Shown here piece after piece: positions 33,706 through 42,805 of a DNA stretch of 64,000 nucleotides. Made by a program: the position numbers and the translations under genes. How positions within the stretch are numbered: position 1 is the stretch's first letter; the number at the start of each line of letters is the position of its first letter. The notes beneath the pieces are model-generated. The model saw nothing but the letters and a program-made list of their open reading frames with translations. It ran no database searches and had not been told where the DNA came from. The DNA comes from Agromyces rhizosphaerae (lineage in GTDB: Bacteria > Actinomycetota > Actinomycetes > Actinomycetales > Microbacteriaceae): positions 1,426,001-1,490,000 of the forward strand of contig NZ_BSDP01000001.1 of the NCBI RefSeq assembly GCF_027925245.1. Reading direction: 5' to 3'.

Positions 33706-35078
33706 GCGCCTCGACGCGGAGCGCATCCGAAGCGGCGTGGGTGCGAGACGCCATGTGGTGGCACGTCTACCCGCTCGGCTTCGTGGGGGCGGAACGACGA
33801 GCGGACGCCGTCGGCGGCGCCACCCGCCACCGGCTCGCCCACATCGAGGGCTGGCTCGATCACCTGCTGCGACTCGGCGCCTCGGGCCTGGCCCTCGGGC
33901 CGATCTTCCGCTCGGAGACCCATGGCTACGACACCGTCGACCACTTCACGATCGACCCGCGGCTCGGCGACGATGCGGACGTCGACCGGCTGTTCGCGAC
34001 GGCACGTGCTCGTGGCATCCGCGTCATGCTCGATGGCGTGTTCCACCACGTCGGCCGGTCGCATCCGGCGTTCACTGCGGTGCTCGAACACGGTCCCAGC
34101 GCACCGACCGCTTCGTGGTTCCGGCTGCGGTGGCCGCAGGGGGCGGGCGAATGGAGGCCGGGGGTCGAGCCCGACTACGACGACTTCGAAGGGCACCGGC
34201 ACCTGGTCGCTCTCGACCACAGCGAACCGGCGGTCGTCGACCACGTCGTCGACGTGATGTGCCACTGGCTCGAACGGGGTGCCTCGGGGTGGCGCCTCGA
34301 TGCGGCATACGCAGTCCCGACGGAGTTCTGGGCGCAGGTCGCGGACCGGGTGCGGGCGCGTCACGTCGACGTGTACCTCATGGGCGAGGTGATCCATGGC
34401 GACTACGCCGGCTTCGTGCAGGAGGGGCGCCTGGATGCCGTGACGCAGTACGAACTGTGGAAGGCGGTGTGGTCGAGCCTCAACGACGCGAACATGCACG
34501 AACTCGCGCACGCGCTGGGCCGCCACCGGGAGATGCTCGAGACGTTCGTGCCGTACACGTTCGTCGGCAACCACGACGTCACCCGAATCGCCTCCCGGCT
34601 GGACGACCCGCGGCATCTCGTGCACTCCGTCGTCCTGCTCGCGACGCTCCCCGGCACTCCGTCCGTCTACGCCGGCGATGAGCACGGATTCGTCGGCATC
34701 AAGGAGGACCGCGCCGGCGGCGACGATGCGGTCCGTCCGGTGTTCCCCGACCGGCCGGCCGACCTCGCCGCGGCCGGGCTGCCGCTGTTCCACCGACATC
34801 AGGAACTGCTGAGCGTCCGACGACGTCACGCCTGGCTGCACGCGGCCGACGTCCGCGTCGAGTCGGTGACGAACGACACCCTCGTCTATTCGTGCACCCG
34901 AGAGGCGGAGCGCATCGTGGTCGCGCTCTCGGTCTCACCCGACGGCGTCGAACTCCGAGCCCCGGGAGCCCATGCCGTCATCGCCGGAACCGGCCACCTT
35001 CGACCCGCGGGGGCCGGCGGTGCGCTGGTCGCATTGCCGCCGCACGGGTGGAGCGTGCTGTCGGCCCGACCCGCTTGA
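33702..35078 (+). CDS. GH13 alpha-amylase family glycosidase
   Basis: A 458-residue TIM-barrel enzyme of family GH13. The four conserved regions are visible: DGVFHHVG (region I, about 111–118), GWRLDAAY with nucleophile D200, GEVIHGDY with acid/base E229, and FVGNHDVTR with the third carboxylate D292. A C-terminal domain of about 80 residues follows. It lacks a secretion signal, so it should act inside the cell on maltooligosaccharides or a similar alpha-glucoside. The GTG at 33702 overlaps the ArsR stop by four bases. Pairing of a glycosidase with an ArsR protein is unusual. It ends in a strong hairpin shared with the convergent GH3 gene. Confidence 0.88.
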   Translation: MSASTRSASEAAWVRDAMWWHVYPLGFVGAERRADAVGGATRHRLAHIEGWLDHLLRLGASGLALGPIFRSETHGYDTVDHFTIDPRLGDDADVDRLFATARARGIRVMLDGVFHHVGRSHPAFTAVLEHGPSAPTASWFRLRWPQGAGEWRPGVEPDYDDFEGHRHLVALDHSEPAVVDHVVDVMCHWLERGASGWRLDAAYAVPTEFWAQVADRVRARHVDVYLMGEVIHGDYAGFVQEGRLDAVTQYELWKAVWSSLNDANMHELAHALGRHREMLETFVPYTFVGNHDVTRIASRLDDPRHLVHSVVLLATLPGTPSVYAGDEHGFVGIKEDRAGGDDAVRPVFPDRPADLAAAGLPLFHRHQELLSVRRRHAWLHAADVRVESVTNDTLVYSCTREAERIVVALSVSPDGVELRAPGAHAVIAGTGHLRPAGAGGALVALPPHGWSVLSARPA

Positions 35079-35095
35079 GGGCGGGCCGGCCCGAC
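35060..35095. terminator. Bidirectional hairpin between GH13 and GH3 genes
   Basis: A 15-position stem with 13 pairs (35060–35074 with 35081–35095) and a 6-base loop that contains the GH13 stop codon. It lies between convergent stops at 35078 and 35106. Confidence 0.7.
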
Positions 35096-35105
35096 AGGGC
35101 CGCGG

Positions 35106-37511
35106 TCAGCGTCGCCGTGGGGCGAACAGGTTGAGCACGCGGATGACGGCTCGTGCGACCCTGAACGAGAGCTTGCCGCCCGAGCTGGCGACAAGACCGC
35201 GCAGCGGCATCTGCCCCATGACCGCGTCGATCATCGCCTTGGTGGCCGGGTCCGGATCCATGTCCAGCGTGCCCGCCGCCATGTCGAGCAGCCGCTTGCG
35301 CAGGATGCGGCCGATCGGGAACTGGGCGAGGTCGTCGATCGCCGAGTCCAGGTGCAGCGGCAGCAGCGGCCGAGGCGCCGGAATGGCACGGCCGAGCAGG
35401 GCAGCGAACTCGGCGTCGGTGGCCGCGGGACCCGCAGGCTTCGTCACCGGGGTCACGACGTCGGGCGATGCGATCACCACGGTCTCGGATGCGCGGATGT
35501 CGCGGGACGACGCACCGACGCGGATCTCGAACGCCCCCGCCTCGACGAGCCAGTCCTGCGCGGCCACGTCGTAGGTCGCGAAGGCACGACGACCGAGACG
35601 GATCACCACTCGCTCGGACGCGCCGGCAGCGAGGTGGACCTTGGTGAATCCGCGCAGCTCCTGCTCAGGGCGGTGCACCGACGATTCGACGTCGTGGACG
35701 TACACCTGGACGACGTCCGATCCGGTGCGGTCCCCGGTGTTGGTCACGGTGAGCTCGACGGTCAGGTCGGTGCCCGATCCCGAGATCGTCACGTCGGAGT
35801 ACGTGAACGCGGTGTAGCTGAGCCCATGGCCGAAGCAGTGGCGCGGCGCCACCTCGAAGGTGTCGTGGAATCGGTAGCCGACGTAGAGCGTCTCGCGGTA
35901 CTCCACCTGCGTGGCATGGTTCGCAAAGTTCTCGCTCGCAGGAAGCTCCGATGCCGTCACGGGGATGCTCTCCGCGAGGCGCCCACCCGGCTCGGCGTCG
36001 CCGAACAGGACATCGATGAGCGCAGACCCGCTCGCCTGCCCGCCGAGGTAGGCCTCGAGGAGCGCAGCAGGGCGGTCGGCCCAGTCGATCTCGACGGCGG
36101 CCCCGTTGCTCAGCACGACGGCGGTGCGGGGGTTGGCGTCGGTGACAGCACGGACGAGTTCGTCGTGATCGGCGGGAAGCCGCAGGTCGGTCCGATCGAA
36201 GCCCTCGGACTCGTAGGTCGCTGGCAGTCCGACCATGACGACGACGACGTCGGCCTCGCGTGCGACGGCCCGAGCCTGCTCGAGCATCTCGGGACTACTG
36301 TCGCCGGAGACCGGGTCGTAGCCCGGGGCGAACAGGATCTCCGCTTCCTCCCCGAGGCGGTGGCGCATCGCTTCGAGTGCGGTGTCGAGGCGGGTCGGAT
36401 TCACCATCGAGCTTCCGGCGCCCTGATACCTGGGCGTCTCGGCGAAGGCGCCGATCAGCGCGATGCTCCCCTCGGCGCGCAGGGGAAGCATCCCGTCGTT
36501 GGTGAGCAGCACGGTGCCCGCCGCTGCGGCCCGGCGGGCGAGTCCGTGGTGCGCGTCGAAGTCGAGCGGCGCGGCATCCGAACGGATGCTGCGCTCCGCA
36601 GCCACCCGGAGGGCGAGGGCGATGACCCGACCGCACGCGGCATCGAGGGCCGCCTCGTCGAGACTGCCGTCCTCGAGCGCCTCGACGATCGCGCGGTCCC
36701 AGACGCCCTCGCTCGAGGGCATCTCGAGGTCGAGTCCGGCGTCGACGCCCACCGGGCGGTCCGCGACGGCGAGCCAGTCGGAGACGACCATGCCCTGGAA
36801 TCCCCACTCGTCGCGGAGGATCTGGGTCAGGAGTCGGCGCGACTCGCCGGCGTGCTCGCCGTTGACGAGGTTGTACGCCGACATGACGGTCCACGGGTCC
36901 GACTCGGCGACTGCGATCTCGAAGCCGGTCAGGTACAGCTCGCGCAGGGTGCGCTCGTCGACGACCGTGTCGAGCCGCATGCGGTTCGACTCCTGGTTGT
37001 TCACGGCGAAGTGCTTGAGGCACGCGCCGACGCCCTCGGACTGGATTCCGCGAACGAGCGCCGCGGCTGACTTCCCAGAGAGCAGCGGGTCCTCGGAGAA
37101 GTACTCGAACGACCGGCCGCCGGCCGGGTGGCGCTTCAGGTTCAGTCCGGGCCCGAGGATGACGCCGACGTCGGCGGCGCGCGTCTCACGCCCGAGCGCG
37201 GCTCCGACCTCCTCGATGAGCGACGGATCCCACGTCGAGCCGAGCGTGACCGCGGGCGGGAAGCACGTCGCCGGCACCGATTCGCCGAAGCCGACGTGAT
37301 CGGTCGAGCCGGTCTGCTTGCGCAGCCCGTGCGGCCCGTCGGTCAGCATGATGGAGGGCACGTCGTGCTCGGCCACCGGCTCGGTGGTCCAGAAGTCGGC
37401 ACCTGACAGCAGCGACACCTTCTGGCGGCGGGTGAGCCGGCGCACGATGTCGGCGGGGTCCGCCTGCGGAGCATCGACGTGCGCCGGGGCGGGAATGAGG
37501 GTGTCCGTCAT
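35106..37511 (-). CDS. GH3 family beta-glucosidase-like enzyme
   Basis: An 801-residue GH3 enzyme with the N-terminal barrel, GH3 C-terminal alpha/beta domain and a fibronectin-like domain (FTYSDVTISGSGTDLTVELT). The nucleophile is D245 in GMVVSDWLAVA; the substrate-binding KHFAVNNQE is at about 166–174, and DGPHGLRKQ near residue 58 is typical. A C-terminal extension of about 100 residues follows the Fn3 domain. There is no signal peptide. AAGGAG precedes ATG 37511. The gene follows the MFS transporter gene by 40 bases on the same strand, so import and hydrolysis of a beta-glucoside is the likely joint role. Confidence 0.92.
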   Translation of the reverse strand: MTDTLIPAPAHVDAPQADPADIVRRLTRRQKVSLLSGADFWTTEPVAEHDVPSIMLTDGPHGLRKQTGSTDHVGFGESVPATCFPPAVTLGSTWDPSLIEEVGAALGRETRAADVGVILGPGLNLKRHPAGGRSFEYFSEDPLLSGKSAAALVRGIQSEGVGACLKHFAVNNQESNRMRLDTVVDERTLRELYLTGFEIAVAESDPWTVMSAYNLVNGEHAGESRRLLTQILRDEWGFQGMVVSDWLAVADRPVGVDAGLDLEMPSSEGVWDRAIVEALEDGSLDEAALDAACGRVIALALRVAAERSIRSDAAPLDFDAHHGLARRAAAAGTVLLTNDGMLPLRAEGSIALIGAFAETPRYQGAGSSMVNPTRLDTALEAMRHRLGEEAEILFAPGYDPVSGDSSPEMLEQARAVAREADVVVVMVGLPATYESEGFDRTDLRLPADHDELVRAVTDANPRTAVVLSNGAAVEIDWADRPAALLEAYLGGQASGSALIDVLFGDAEPGGRLAESIPVTASELPASENFANHATQVEYRETLYVGYRFHDTFEVAPRHCFGHGLSYTAFTYSDVTISGSGTDLTVELTVTNTGDRTGSDVVQVYVHDVESSVHRPEQELRGFTKVHLAAGASERVVIRLGRRAFATYDVAAQDWLVEAGAFEIRVGASSRDIRASETVVIASPDVVTPVTKPAGPAATDAEFAALLGRAIPAPRPLLPLHLDSAIDDLAQFPIGRILRKRLLDMAAGTLDMDPDPATKAMIDAVMGQMPLRGLVASSGGKLSFRVARAVIRVLNLFAPRRR

Positions 37512-37551
37512 CGGAGTCTCCTTGGTTCGAGGTCGAGCGTGCTGGTCGCGC

Positions 37552-38817
37552 TCAGCGGACCGACTTGATGGGGGCCACCGCGAGCGCGCCGAGCACCGCC
37601 AGGGCGAGCCCGATCGGGAACAGCGCGGCGTAGCCGCCGACGAGGATGATGAGGCCGGCGACCGCCGGGGCCACCGTCTGGGGCAGGGTGCCGGCGATGT
37701 TCACGACGCCGAGGTCCTTCGCGAACGACTCGTCCGAGGGCAGCACCTCGCTGATCAGCGCGGTGTCGACCGCCTGGAACATGCCGAACCCGAGCGCGGA
37801 GATCACGCTGAACAGGATCCAGCCGCCCACGGTGGGCATGAACAGCGGCACCAGCATGGCGATGCCGACCAGGGCCGACGACGCGAACACGAAGACCTTG
37901 CGACGACCGATGCGGTCGGACAGCGGGCCGGAGACCACGGTGGCGATCAGCAGCCCGGCCATCGAGATGAGGCCGAACATCGGGATCATCGCCGCTGCGG
38001 AGTCCCCGAGGCCGATGTAGTCCTGCAGGATGTAGAGCTGGTAGCCCACGGCGACGAAGTAGCCCGTGTAGAGCAGGAGGCGGCCCGCGAACGCCCACGC
38101 GAAGTCGGGGTGCGCGACCGGGTTGACCCAGAACGTCCGGAGGAATCCGCGCAGGCTGAATCGCGCGGGCACGAGGTCGGTGCTGGAGCGGTCTGGGTTG
38201 AGCACGACGAACAGCGTCAGCACGACGAGCGCGATCCCGGCGAGGAGCAGGTACGCGGTCGGGATGGCCTCCGCGAGGCTGGCGCCGAGGACCTGCCCGC
38301 CGAACGCGCCGAGCATGACGCCGAGTCCGGCCATGGCGGAGAACGTGCCGCGCACGGCCCGCGGGATGCGGTCCGGCAGGATCGCCGACAGCGGACCCTG
38401 GGCGAAGTTGTAGGCGACCTGCACGATGATCCACGCGATCGCGATGTGCACGAGCGTGTTCCCGACGGCCATGCCGACGAGCGCGAGCCCGCCGATGAGT
38501 GCGCCCCCGACGATGAACGGGGCTCGGCGGCCGAAGCGGCTTCGCGTGCGGTCGGAGAGCATGCCCGCGACCGGCTGGGCGATCATGGCGGCGAGGGCAC
38601 CGATGGAGGTCACGATCGCGAGGTTGGCGACCTTGTTCGCCGGGTCGATGCCCTCGATCTGCAGCGGGAGCAGGATGCCGGTCACAGCACCCCAGACGGC
38701 GAAGATCGCCATGTTCGCGGGGACGATGCCCCCGATGAGTCGCTTGACGCTGCGGTCGATCCGGGGTCGGGCCTCGGTCTTGTCGTCATGCTCGGATGGC
38801 TGGGTCATCGTCGACAC
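37552..38817 (-). CDS. MFS transporter, probable sugar (glycoside) importer
   Basis: A 421-residue MFS protein with about 12 helices. The loop LSDRTRSRFGRRAPFIVGGA (residues about 87–106) is the extended motif of the GPH/sucrose-type and related actinobacterial sugar transporters. The second loop SDRIGRRKVFV repeats it. GTG 38817 has AAGGAGA upstream; an in-frame ATG three codons on is possible. It shares a promoter region with the divergent TetR gene, and its -35/-10 lie inside the TetR operator. Co-transcribed with the GH3 gene downstream. Confidence 0.88.
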   Translation of the reverse strand: MSTMTQPSEHDDKTEARPRIDRSVKRLIGGIVPANMAIFAVWGAVTGILLPLQIEGIDPANKVANLAIVTSIGALAAMIAQPVAGMLSDRTRSRFGRRAPFIVGGALIGGLALVGMAVGNTLVHIAIAWIIVQVAYNFAQGPLSAILPDRIPRAVRGTFSAMAGLGVMLGAFGGQVLGASLAEAIPTAYLLLAGIALVVLTLFVVLNPDRSSTDLVPARFSLRGFLRTFWVNPVAHPDFAWAFAGRLLLYTGYFVAVGYQLYILQDYIGLGDSAAAMIPMFGLISMAGLLIATVVSGPLSDRIGRRKVFVFASSALVGIAMLVPLFMPTVGGWILFSVISALGFGMFQAVDTALISEVLPSDESFAKDLGVVNIAGTLPQTVAPAVAGLIILVGGYAALFPIGLALAVLGALAVAPIKSVR

Positions 38818-38878
38818 GTTGGTTCTCCTTCTGGCTTGCCGCTCACCTGCGGCGGGTGCCGCGTCGCTGCGGCGAAAC

Positions 38879-38925
38879 AAAACCTACCGTCGGTTGGCAT
38901 TGAATGTCAACCCTCGGTAGGTTTT
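38879..38925. promoter_or_regulatory. TetR-type operator with embedded MFS promoter
   Basis: Perfect 11-bp arms AAAACCTACCG (38879–38889) and CGGTAGGTTTT (38915–38925) flank a 25-bp centre. Within it, minus-strand TTGACA (plus 38905–38910) and TAGGTT (plus 38881–38886) with an 18-bp spacer form the MFS/GH3 promoter. CCTACCG-T-CGGTTGG (38882–38896) is itself nearly palindromic. This is the expected site for the adjacent TetR protein. Confidence 0.75.
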
Positions 38926-38952
38926 CGCCTCCGCTCCCGCTACGATTGCCGC

Positions 38953-39573
38953 GTGGCCAGTCGAGGTGCGTACGCCAAGGGCGTGGCGAAGCGGGAGGAG
39001 ATCCTCGCCGCCGCGCTCGACGTGATCGCCCGCGAGGGCTATTCGCGCACCTCGCTCAAGGAGATCGCCGACGCCGTCGGACTCAGCAAGGCGGGCGTGC
39101 TGCACTACTTCGGCTCGATGGAGGAGCTCTTCGTCGAGGTGCTCCGCCGCCGAGACCTCATCGATGAGCGATACGCCACGGGTGGGGCGAACCTGTCCGC
39201 CGAGCAGCTCGACATCGAGACGCTGGATGCCGCGGGCGTCAGCCTCCGCTCATTCGTCGAGCCGATCCGCCACAATGCATCCGTCCCCGGCCTGATGCAC
39301 CTCTACACCCGCCTCTCCGCGGAGGCGATCGAACCCGACCATGCAGCGCACGCCTACTTCCTCGGAAGGTACCGGGCATCCTCCGAGCTCGTCGCACGTC
39401 TCATCGAGGTGCTGCAGCGGGCCGGACGCGTGCGACCCGACGCGGATCCGGCGGAGACGGCGACGATGCTCATCGCACTGTCGGACGGCCTCCAGCTGCA
39501 GTGGCTGATGGAATCCGACATCGACATGCCGGCACACCTCGAGTCATTCATCCGGATGCTCGAGACGCCGTAG
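38953..39573 (+). CDS. TetR/AcrR family transcriptional regulator
   Basis: A 206-residue regulator with the TetR N-terminal helix-turn-helix (REGYSRTSLKEIADAVGLSK followed by AGVLHYFGSMEELF). The ligand-binding domain is unassigned. The GTG at 38953 follows TACGAT (38941–38946) by exactly six bases, so it is a leaderless start. It is divergent from the MFS–GH3 pair and the operator between them is well formed, so it is very likely the repressor of that unit, presumably derepressed by the sugar or a metabolite. Confidence 0.9.
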   Translation: MASRGAYAKGVAKREEILAAALDVIAREGYSRTSLKEIADAVGLSKAGVLHYFGSMEELFVEVLRRRDLIDERYATGGANLSAEQLDIETLDAAGVSLRSFVEPIRHNASVPGLMHLYTRLSAEAIEPDHAAHAYFLGRYRASSELVARLIEVLQRAGRVRPDADPAETATMLIALSDGLQLQWLMESDIDMPAHLESFIRMLETP

Positions 39574-39621
39574 GGCCGCGCCGGTACTTCGGGTTGCGCG
39601 CGGCTCGGCTAGTCTCGCGCC

Positions 39622-40236
39622 ATGGACGACGCGCCCGCGATGCGACTGCCCTACGCCGCCGAGCAGCTCGAGGCGCAGCCGATCCTGACCGAGCGGCTGC
39701 GCCTGCGCCCGATCACGCTCGACGACAGCGACGACGTGTGGGACTACCAGCGCCGCGATGAGGTGCGCACGTACATCCCCTGGCCCCGGCGTACACGCGA
39801 GGAGGGTCACGAGCACACCGTGTGGCGGGCCGGCATGCGCCTGCTGGCGACCGACGACGATGCGATGCTGCTGGTCGCCGAACTCGTCGGCGAGCCGTCG
39901 CTCGGCCGCGAGGGCGACCGGGTCGTCGCGGAGTTCATGACGCGCGTCACCTCGGTCGCGCACGCGCAGGTCGAGATCGGCTGGCTGGTGCATCCGGAGT
40001 TCCAGCGCCGGGGACTGGCCGCCGAGGGAACCGCCGCCGTGCTGCGCCACGCGTTCGAGACGCTCGGCGCGCACCGGGTGCACGCGGTGCTCGATCCGCG
40101 GAACCTCGCGTCGGCGGCCATCTGCCGGCGAATGGGCATGCGCCACGAGGGCACCGAGCGCGAGCGCGAGTTCCACGACGGCGCGTGGGACGACCTGGCG
40201 ACGTTCGGGATCCTGCGGCGCGAGTGGGACGGCTGA
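39622..40236 (+). CDS. GNAT family acetyltransferase (RimJ/RimL-like)
   Basis: A 204-residue GCN5-related N-acetyltransferase. The start ERLRLRPITLDDSDDVWDY is typical of RimJ/RimL-like proteins. The acetyl-CoA site is in VEIGWLVHPEFQRRGLAAEG (Q/RxxGxG/A) and later ARNLASAAICRRMGMRHEG-like text (DPRNLASAAICRRMGM) is the usual second motif. The ATG at 39622 follows TAGTCT by six bases, another leaderless start. The acceptor substrate is unknown. Confidence 0.9.
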   Translation: MDDAPAMRLPYAAEQLEAQPILTERLRLRPITLDDSDDVWDYQRRDEVRTYIPWPRRTREEGHEHTVWRAGMRLLATDDDAMLLVAELVGEPSLGREGDRVVAEFMTRVTSVAHAQVEIGWLVHPEFQRRGLAAEGTAAVLRHAFETLGAHRVHAVLDPRNLASAAICRRMGMRHEGTEREREFHDGAWDDLATFGILRREWDG

Positions 40237-40320
40237 GCGCAGAGAACGTCCTCGACCGAGGTGTCCGACGGCGGCACTAGCGTCTGAGCCACACCGCCCC
40301 GGAAGGCAGAGGTCGAGCAG

Positions 40321-40863
40321 ATGCCGTTCAGCGCCGGAGATCGCGTGTTCGTCGACGAGTCGAAGTCCGGCGGATACTACATCGCCGCAGCCGCGACTGC
40401 GTCCACCGATGTCGCCTCGATCGAGCGACGCCTCCGCGGATTGCGTGCGGGCGGGCGAAGCGCGATCCACTTCAACGACGAGAGCAAGCGGCGCGACCAA
40501 CTCATCCGCGCATTGTGTGAGCTCGAGGTCCGGGTACACGTCTACGTGATGCGGCGTGCTCGCGACACCGTGGCTCGGCCAGCGCTTCTTCGGGCACTGG
40601 TCGCCGACCTGATCGATGGCGGAGCAGCCGACCTGACCCTCGAGCGCGACGCCTCATTGGAGGCGGCGGACCGTCGGGTCATCCGAGGCGAGTTGGATCG
40701 ACTCGGGGCGCTGACCCGTCTCAAGTACGGTCACCGCGGGCGCACGGAGCAGCCGATGCTCTGGATCGCGGACGCAGTTGCCTGGTGCGAGCAGAAGGGA
40801 GGGGTCTGGCCGCAGAAGGTCGCACCGATCGTCGCCCGTCGCGTGGTGATCGATCCACCCTAG
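40321..40863 (+). CDS. DUF3800-like hypothetical protein
   Basis: A 180-residue protein starting with VFVDESKSGGYYIAAAATA, the N-terminal D-E pattern of DUF3800-like, RNase H-like fold proteins. Other conserved-looking blocks are HFNDESKRRDQL, the E-R-D in LTLERDASLEAADRR, and WIADAVAWCEQKGG near the end. Small relatives occur widely in actinobacteria; no activity is known. The ATG 40321 has GAGG eight bases upstream; a -10-like TAGCGT is at 40278–40283. It is independent of its neighbours (GNAT upstream by 84 bases). Confidence 0.7.
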   Translation: MPFSAGDRVFVDESKSGGYYIAAAATASTDVASIERRLRGLRAGGRSAIHFNDESKRRDQLIRALCELEVRVHVYVMRRARDTVARPALLRALVADLIDGGAADLTLERDASLEAADRRVIRGELDRLGALTRLKYGHRGRTEQPMLWIADAVAWCEQKGGVWPQKVAPIVARRVVIDPP

Positions 40864-40872
40864 ACAGGCGCA

Positions 40873-40912
40873 AGCCCGGCTCGTCGTACCAGAACGGGCA
40901 GACTGCCGGGCT
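40873..40912 (+). terminator. Hairpin after DUF3800-like gene
   Basis: AGCCCGGC (40873–40880) and GCCGGGCT (40905–40912) pair perfectly with a 24-base loop, ten bases after the stop. The rest of 40913–40988 contains nothing I can name. Confidence 0.45.
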
Positions 40913-40988
40913 CACATTCTCGGGGCTAATGCCCCTCGCACAGGCCATGGTATCTGCAACCCACGTCTATCGGGAGCCTCGATGGCAC

Positions 40989-41762
40989 TCACGCCCGGCT
41001 CACCAGCCCGTGCGGGACGGTCGGGCCGGCGTGCAGATCGGCGGTGATCAGCGCACGGGCATCGGGCTCGGCGAGCCGCAGGCACACCTCGCCGGCGGTG
41101 CCGGAGAACCGCGGGTCGCCCGTGGCATCCGACAGCTCTGCGAACACCTCGCACTGGGTGCCGAACGCGATGGGGTCCGCCGTGCCGGTCGCGCCGATCA
41201 GGCCGTGCCGGGACGCGTAGACCGCGATCGAATGCGGTCGCTCCTCCGAGTCGAGCACGAGCGGATGCTCCGTGGTGTCGAGCGCGACCCGGTCGTAGTT
41301 GGGCTCCGTGGCGTCGACCGCCGCGAGCTGCGCGTCGTCGAACCAGGCGGCGACGACCCTGGTCGCCGCGCCCCGCCGCGCGTACGGCGCGGCCGGGATG
41401 TACCCGCGCCGGGACACATGGGCCGAGTGGCCGACGGCGACGCCGTGCAGCGTGCCGGTCAGGAACGGGGTCGCCCAGGGGCATCCGCTCGCCGCCCTCG
41501 CGTACTTGCCCGCGATCACTGCGGGCGAGGCGTTCGAGCCGATCGCGACGACCAGCGTGCGCTCGGCCAGGGGTGCCACGCCCTCGCGCGCCAGCAGCTC
41601 GTCGACGGTCGCGGTCGACGACCCGGCGGTGACGCACGCGGAACCGATACCGCGACCCGGCTCGGTGCGCACCGGGAACTCGCCCGACTCGGTGAGCAGG
41701 CAGCCCCGAACAGCTGGAGCCCAAGGGTATTCCTCGGGCCGCGGCTCGTCCGCGACGTACAT
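40989..41762 (-). CDS. Gamma-glutamylcyclotransferase-like protein
   Basis: A 257-residue protein. The block TLVVAIGSNASPAVIAGKYA resembles the YGSN loop of gamma-glutamylcyclotransferase-fold proteins, and YIPAAPYARRGAATRVVAAW with TEPNYDRVALDT is typical of actinobacterial relatives with no assigned reaction. ATG 41762 (MYVADEPRPEEYPW) is chosen because longer starts run into non-conserved sequence; its ribosome-binding site is weak. It is the last gene downstream of PfkB (40-base gap), possibly part of the fructan operon, but its role there is unclear. Confidence 0.6.
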   Translation of the reverse strand: MYVADEPRPEEYPWAPAVRGCLLTESGEFPVRTEPGRGIGSACVTAGSSTATVDELLAREGVAPLAERTLVVAIGSNASPAVIAGKYARAASGCPWATPFLTGTLHGVAVGHSAHVSRRGYIPAAPYARRGAATRVVAAWFDDAQLAAVDATEPNYDRVALDTTEHPLVLDSEERPHSIAVYASRHGLIGATGTADPIAFGTQCEVFAELSDATGDPRFSGTAGEVCLRLAEPDARALITADLHAGPTVPHGLVSRA

Positions 41763-41802
41763 GGGTCGATCATCTCCGGGGGCGTGTCGTACCACCTCGA
41801 AC

Positions 41803-42795
41803 CTACGCCCCACCGCTCCTGCCCGGGCACGGCGCCGGCCCATCCAGCTCGAGCCGCGTTGGCGGATCCGCTCCGGCTCGCCCGACAGTGATCGCTGCCG
41901 CGCGTGCCGCGCGCTCGAGTGCGGCACAGACCATCGACGCGTCCAGCCGTTCGAGGACTCCGCGTGCGTCCGAGCCGACGGCGCCCGCCTCGACGAGCGC
42001 GTCCAGCAGTGCCCCCATGAACGTGTCGCCGGCGCCGACGGTGTCGACCACGTCCACGGGCACGCCCTCGATACGCAGCTCCGTGTCGTCGAAGACCGCG
42101 ATCGCCCCGTCGCGGCCCAGCGTCACGACCACGAGCGCGGGTCCGGCGGCGGCCCAGCCCCGCGCCACCTCGGCCGGCGTTTCTCCCGGATGGAGCCAAC
42201 GCATGTCGTCGTCGCTCGCCTTCACGACATCCGCACGTGCGATGAGGGACTCCACCCGCGCCCGCACCCCGACCGGTTCGTCGACGAGGGCGGGCCTGAT
42301 GTTGGGGTCGACGCTGACCAGCGCGCGCCCACGGCATCGGTCCACGAGACGGGCGACGTCGGGTGCGCTGGGAGGAAGCACGGCCGCGATCGACCCGACG
42401 TGCACCAGGTCGGGCTCACCGGCTGCGCGGAAGTCCGCTTCCCAGCACAGGTCGAAGCCGTACCGGGCAGCGCCCGCGCGATCGAGCGTCGCAGTCGCCG
42501 TCGATGTTCGCGTCGCGACCCCTCCGATCTGGCGCACCTGCGACGATCCGAGCCATTCGCGCACGGTCGTCCCGCTCGCGTCGTCACCGAGCGAGCACAG
42601 CAGGCGAGGTGCGCGCCCCAGCCGACCGAGCGTCACCGCCACGTTCGCGGGGCTTCCGCCCGGCGACTCGTCGACCGAGCCGTCTGCCCGGGTCACGACA
42701 TCGACCAGCGCCTCGCCCACGACCAGGATGTCGGCGCCGTCGGGGTGAATGGAAGCACTCCCCGATCCCGGCGCGACCTCGTACTGTGTGTCCAC
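41803..42795 (-). CDS. PfkB-family fructokinase
   Basis: A 330-residue ribokinase-like carbohydrate kinase. It has the N-terminal GEALVDVVTRADGSVDESPGGSPANVAV region (substrate glycine loop) and the C-terminal DTVGAGDTFMGALLDAL signature with the catalytic base aspartate. Sitting at the end of a fructan/sucrose operon, it should phosphorylate fructose to fructose-6-phosphate. The start is taken as GTG 42795 with GGAG four to five bases upstream; a longer frame overlaps the GH32 stop. It is 10 bases after the GH32 gene. Confidence 0.92.
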   Translation of the reverse strand: MDTQYEVAPGSGSASIHPDGADILVVGEALVDVVTRADGSVDESPGGSPANVAVTLGRLGRAPRLLCSLGDDASGTTVREWLGSSQVRQIGGVATRTSTATATLDRAGAARYGFDLCWEADFRAAGEPDLVHVGSIAAVLPPSAPDVARLVDRCRGRALVSVDPNIRPALVDEPVGVRARVESLIARADVVKASDDDMRWLHPGETPAEVARGWAAAGPALVVVTLGRDGAIAVFDDTELRIEGVPVDVVDTVGAGDTFMGALLDALVEAGAVGSDARGVLERLDASMVCAALERAARAAAITVGRAGADPPTRLELDGPAPCPGRSGGA

Positions 42796-42805
42796 TTCGC
42801 TCCGC

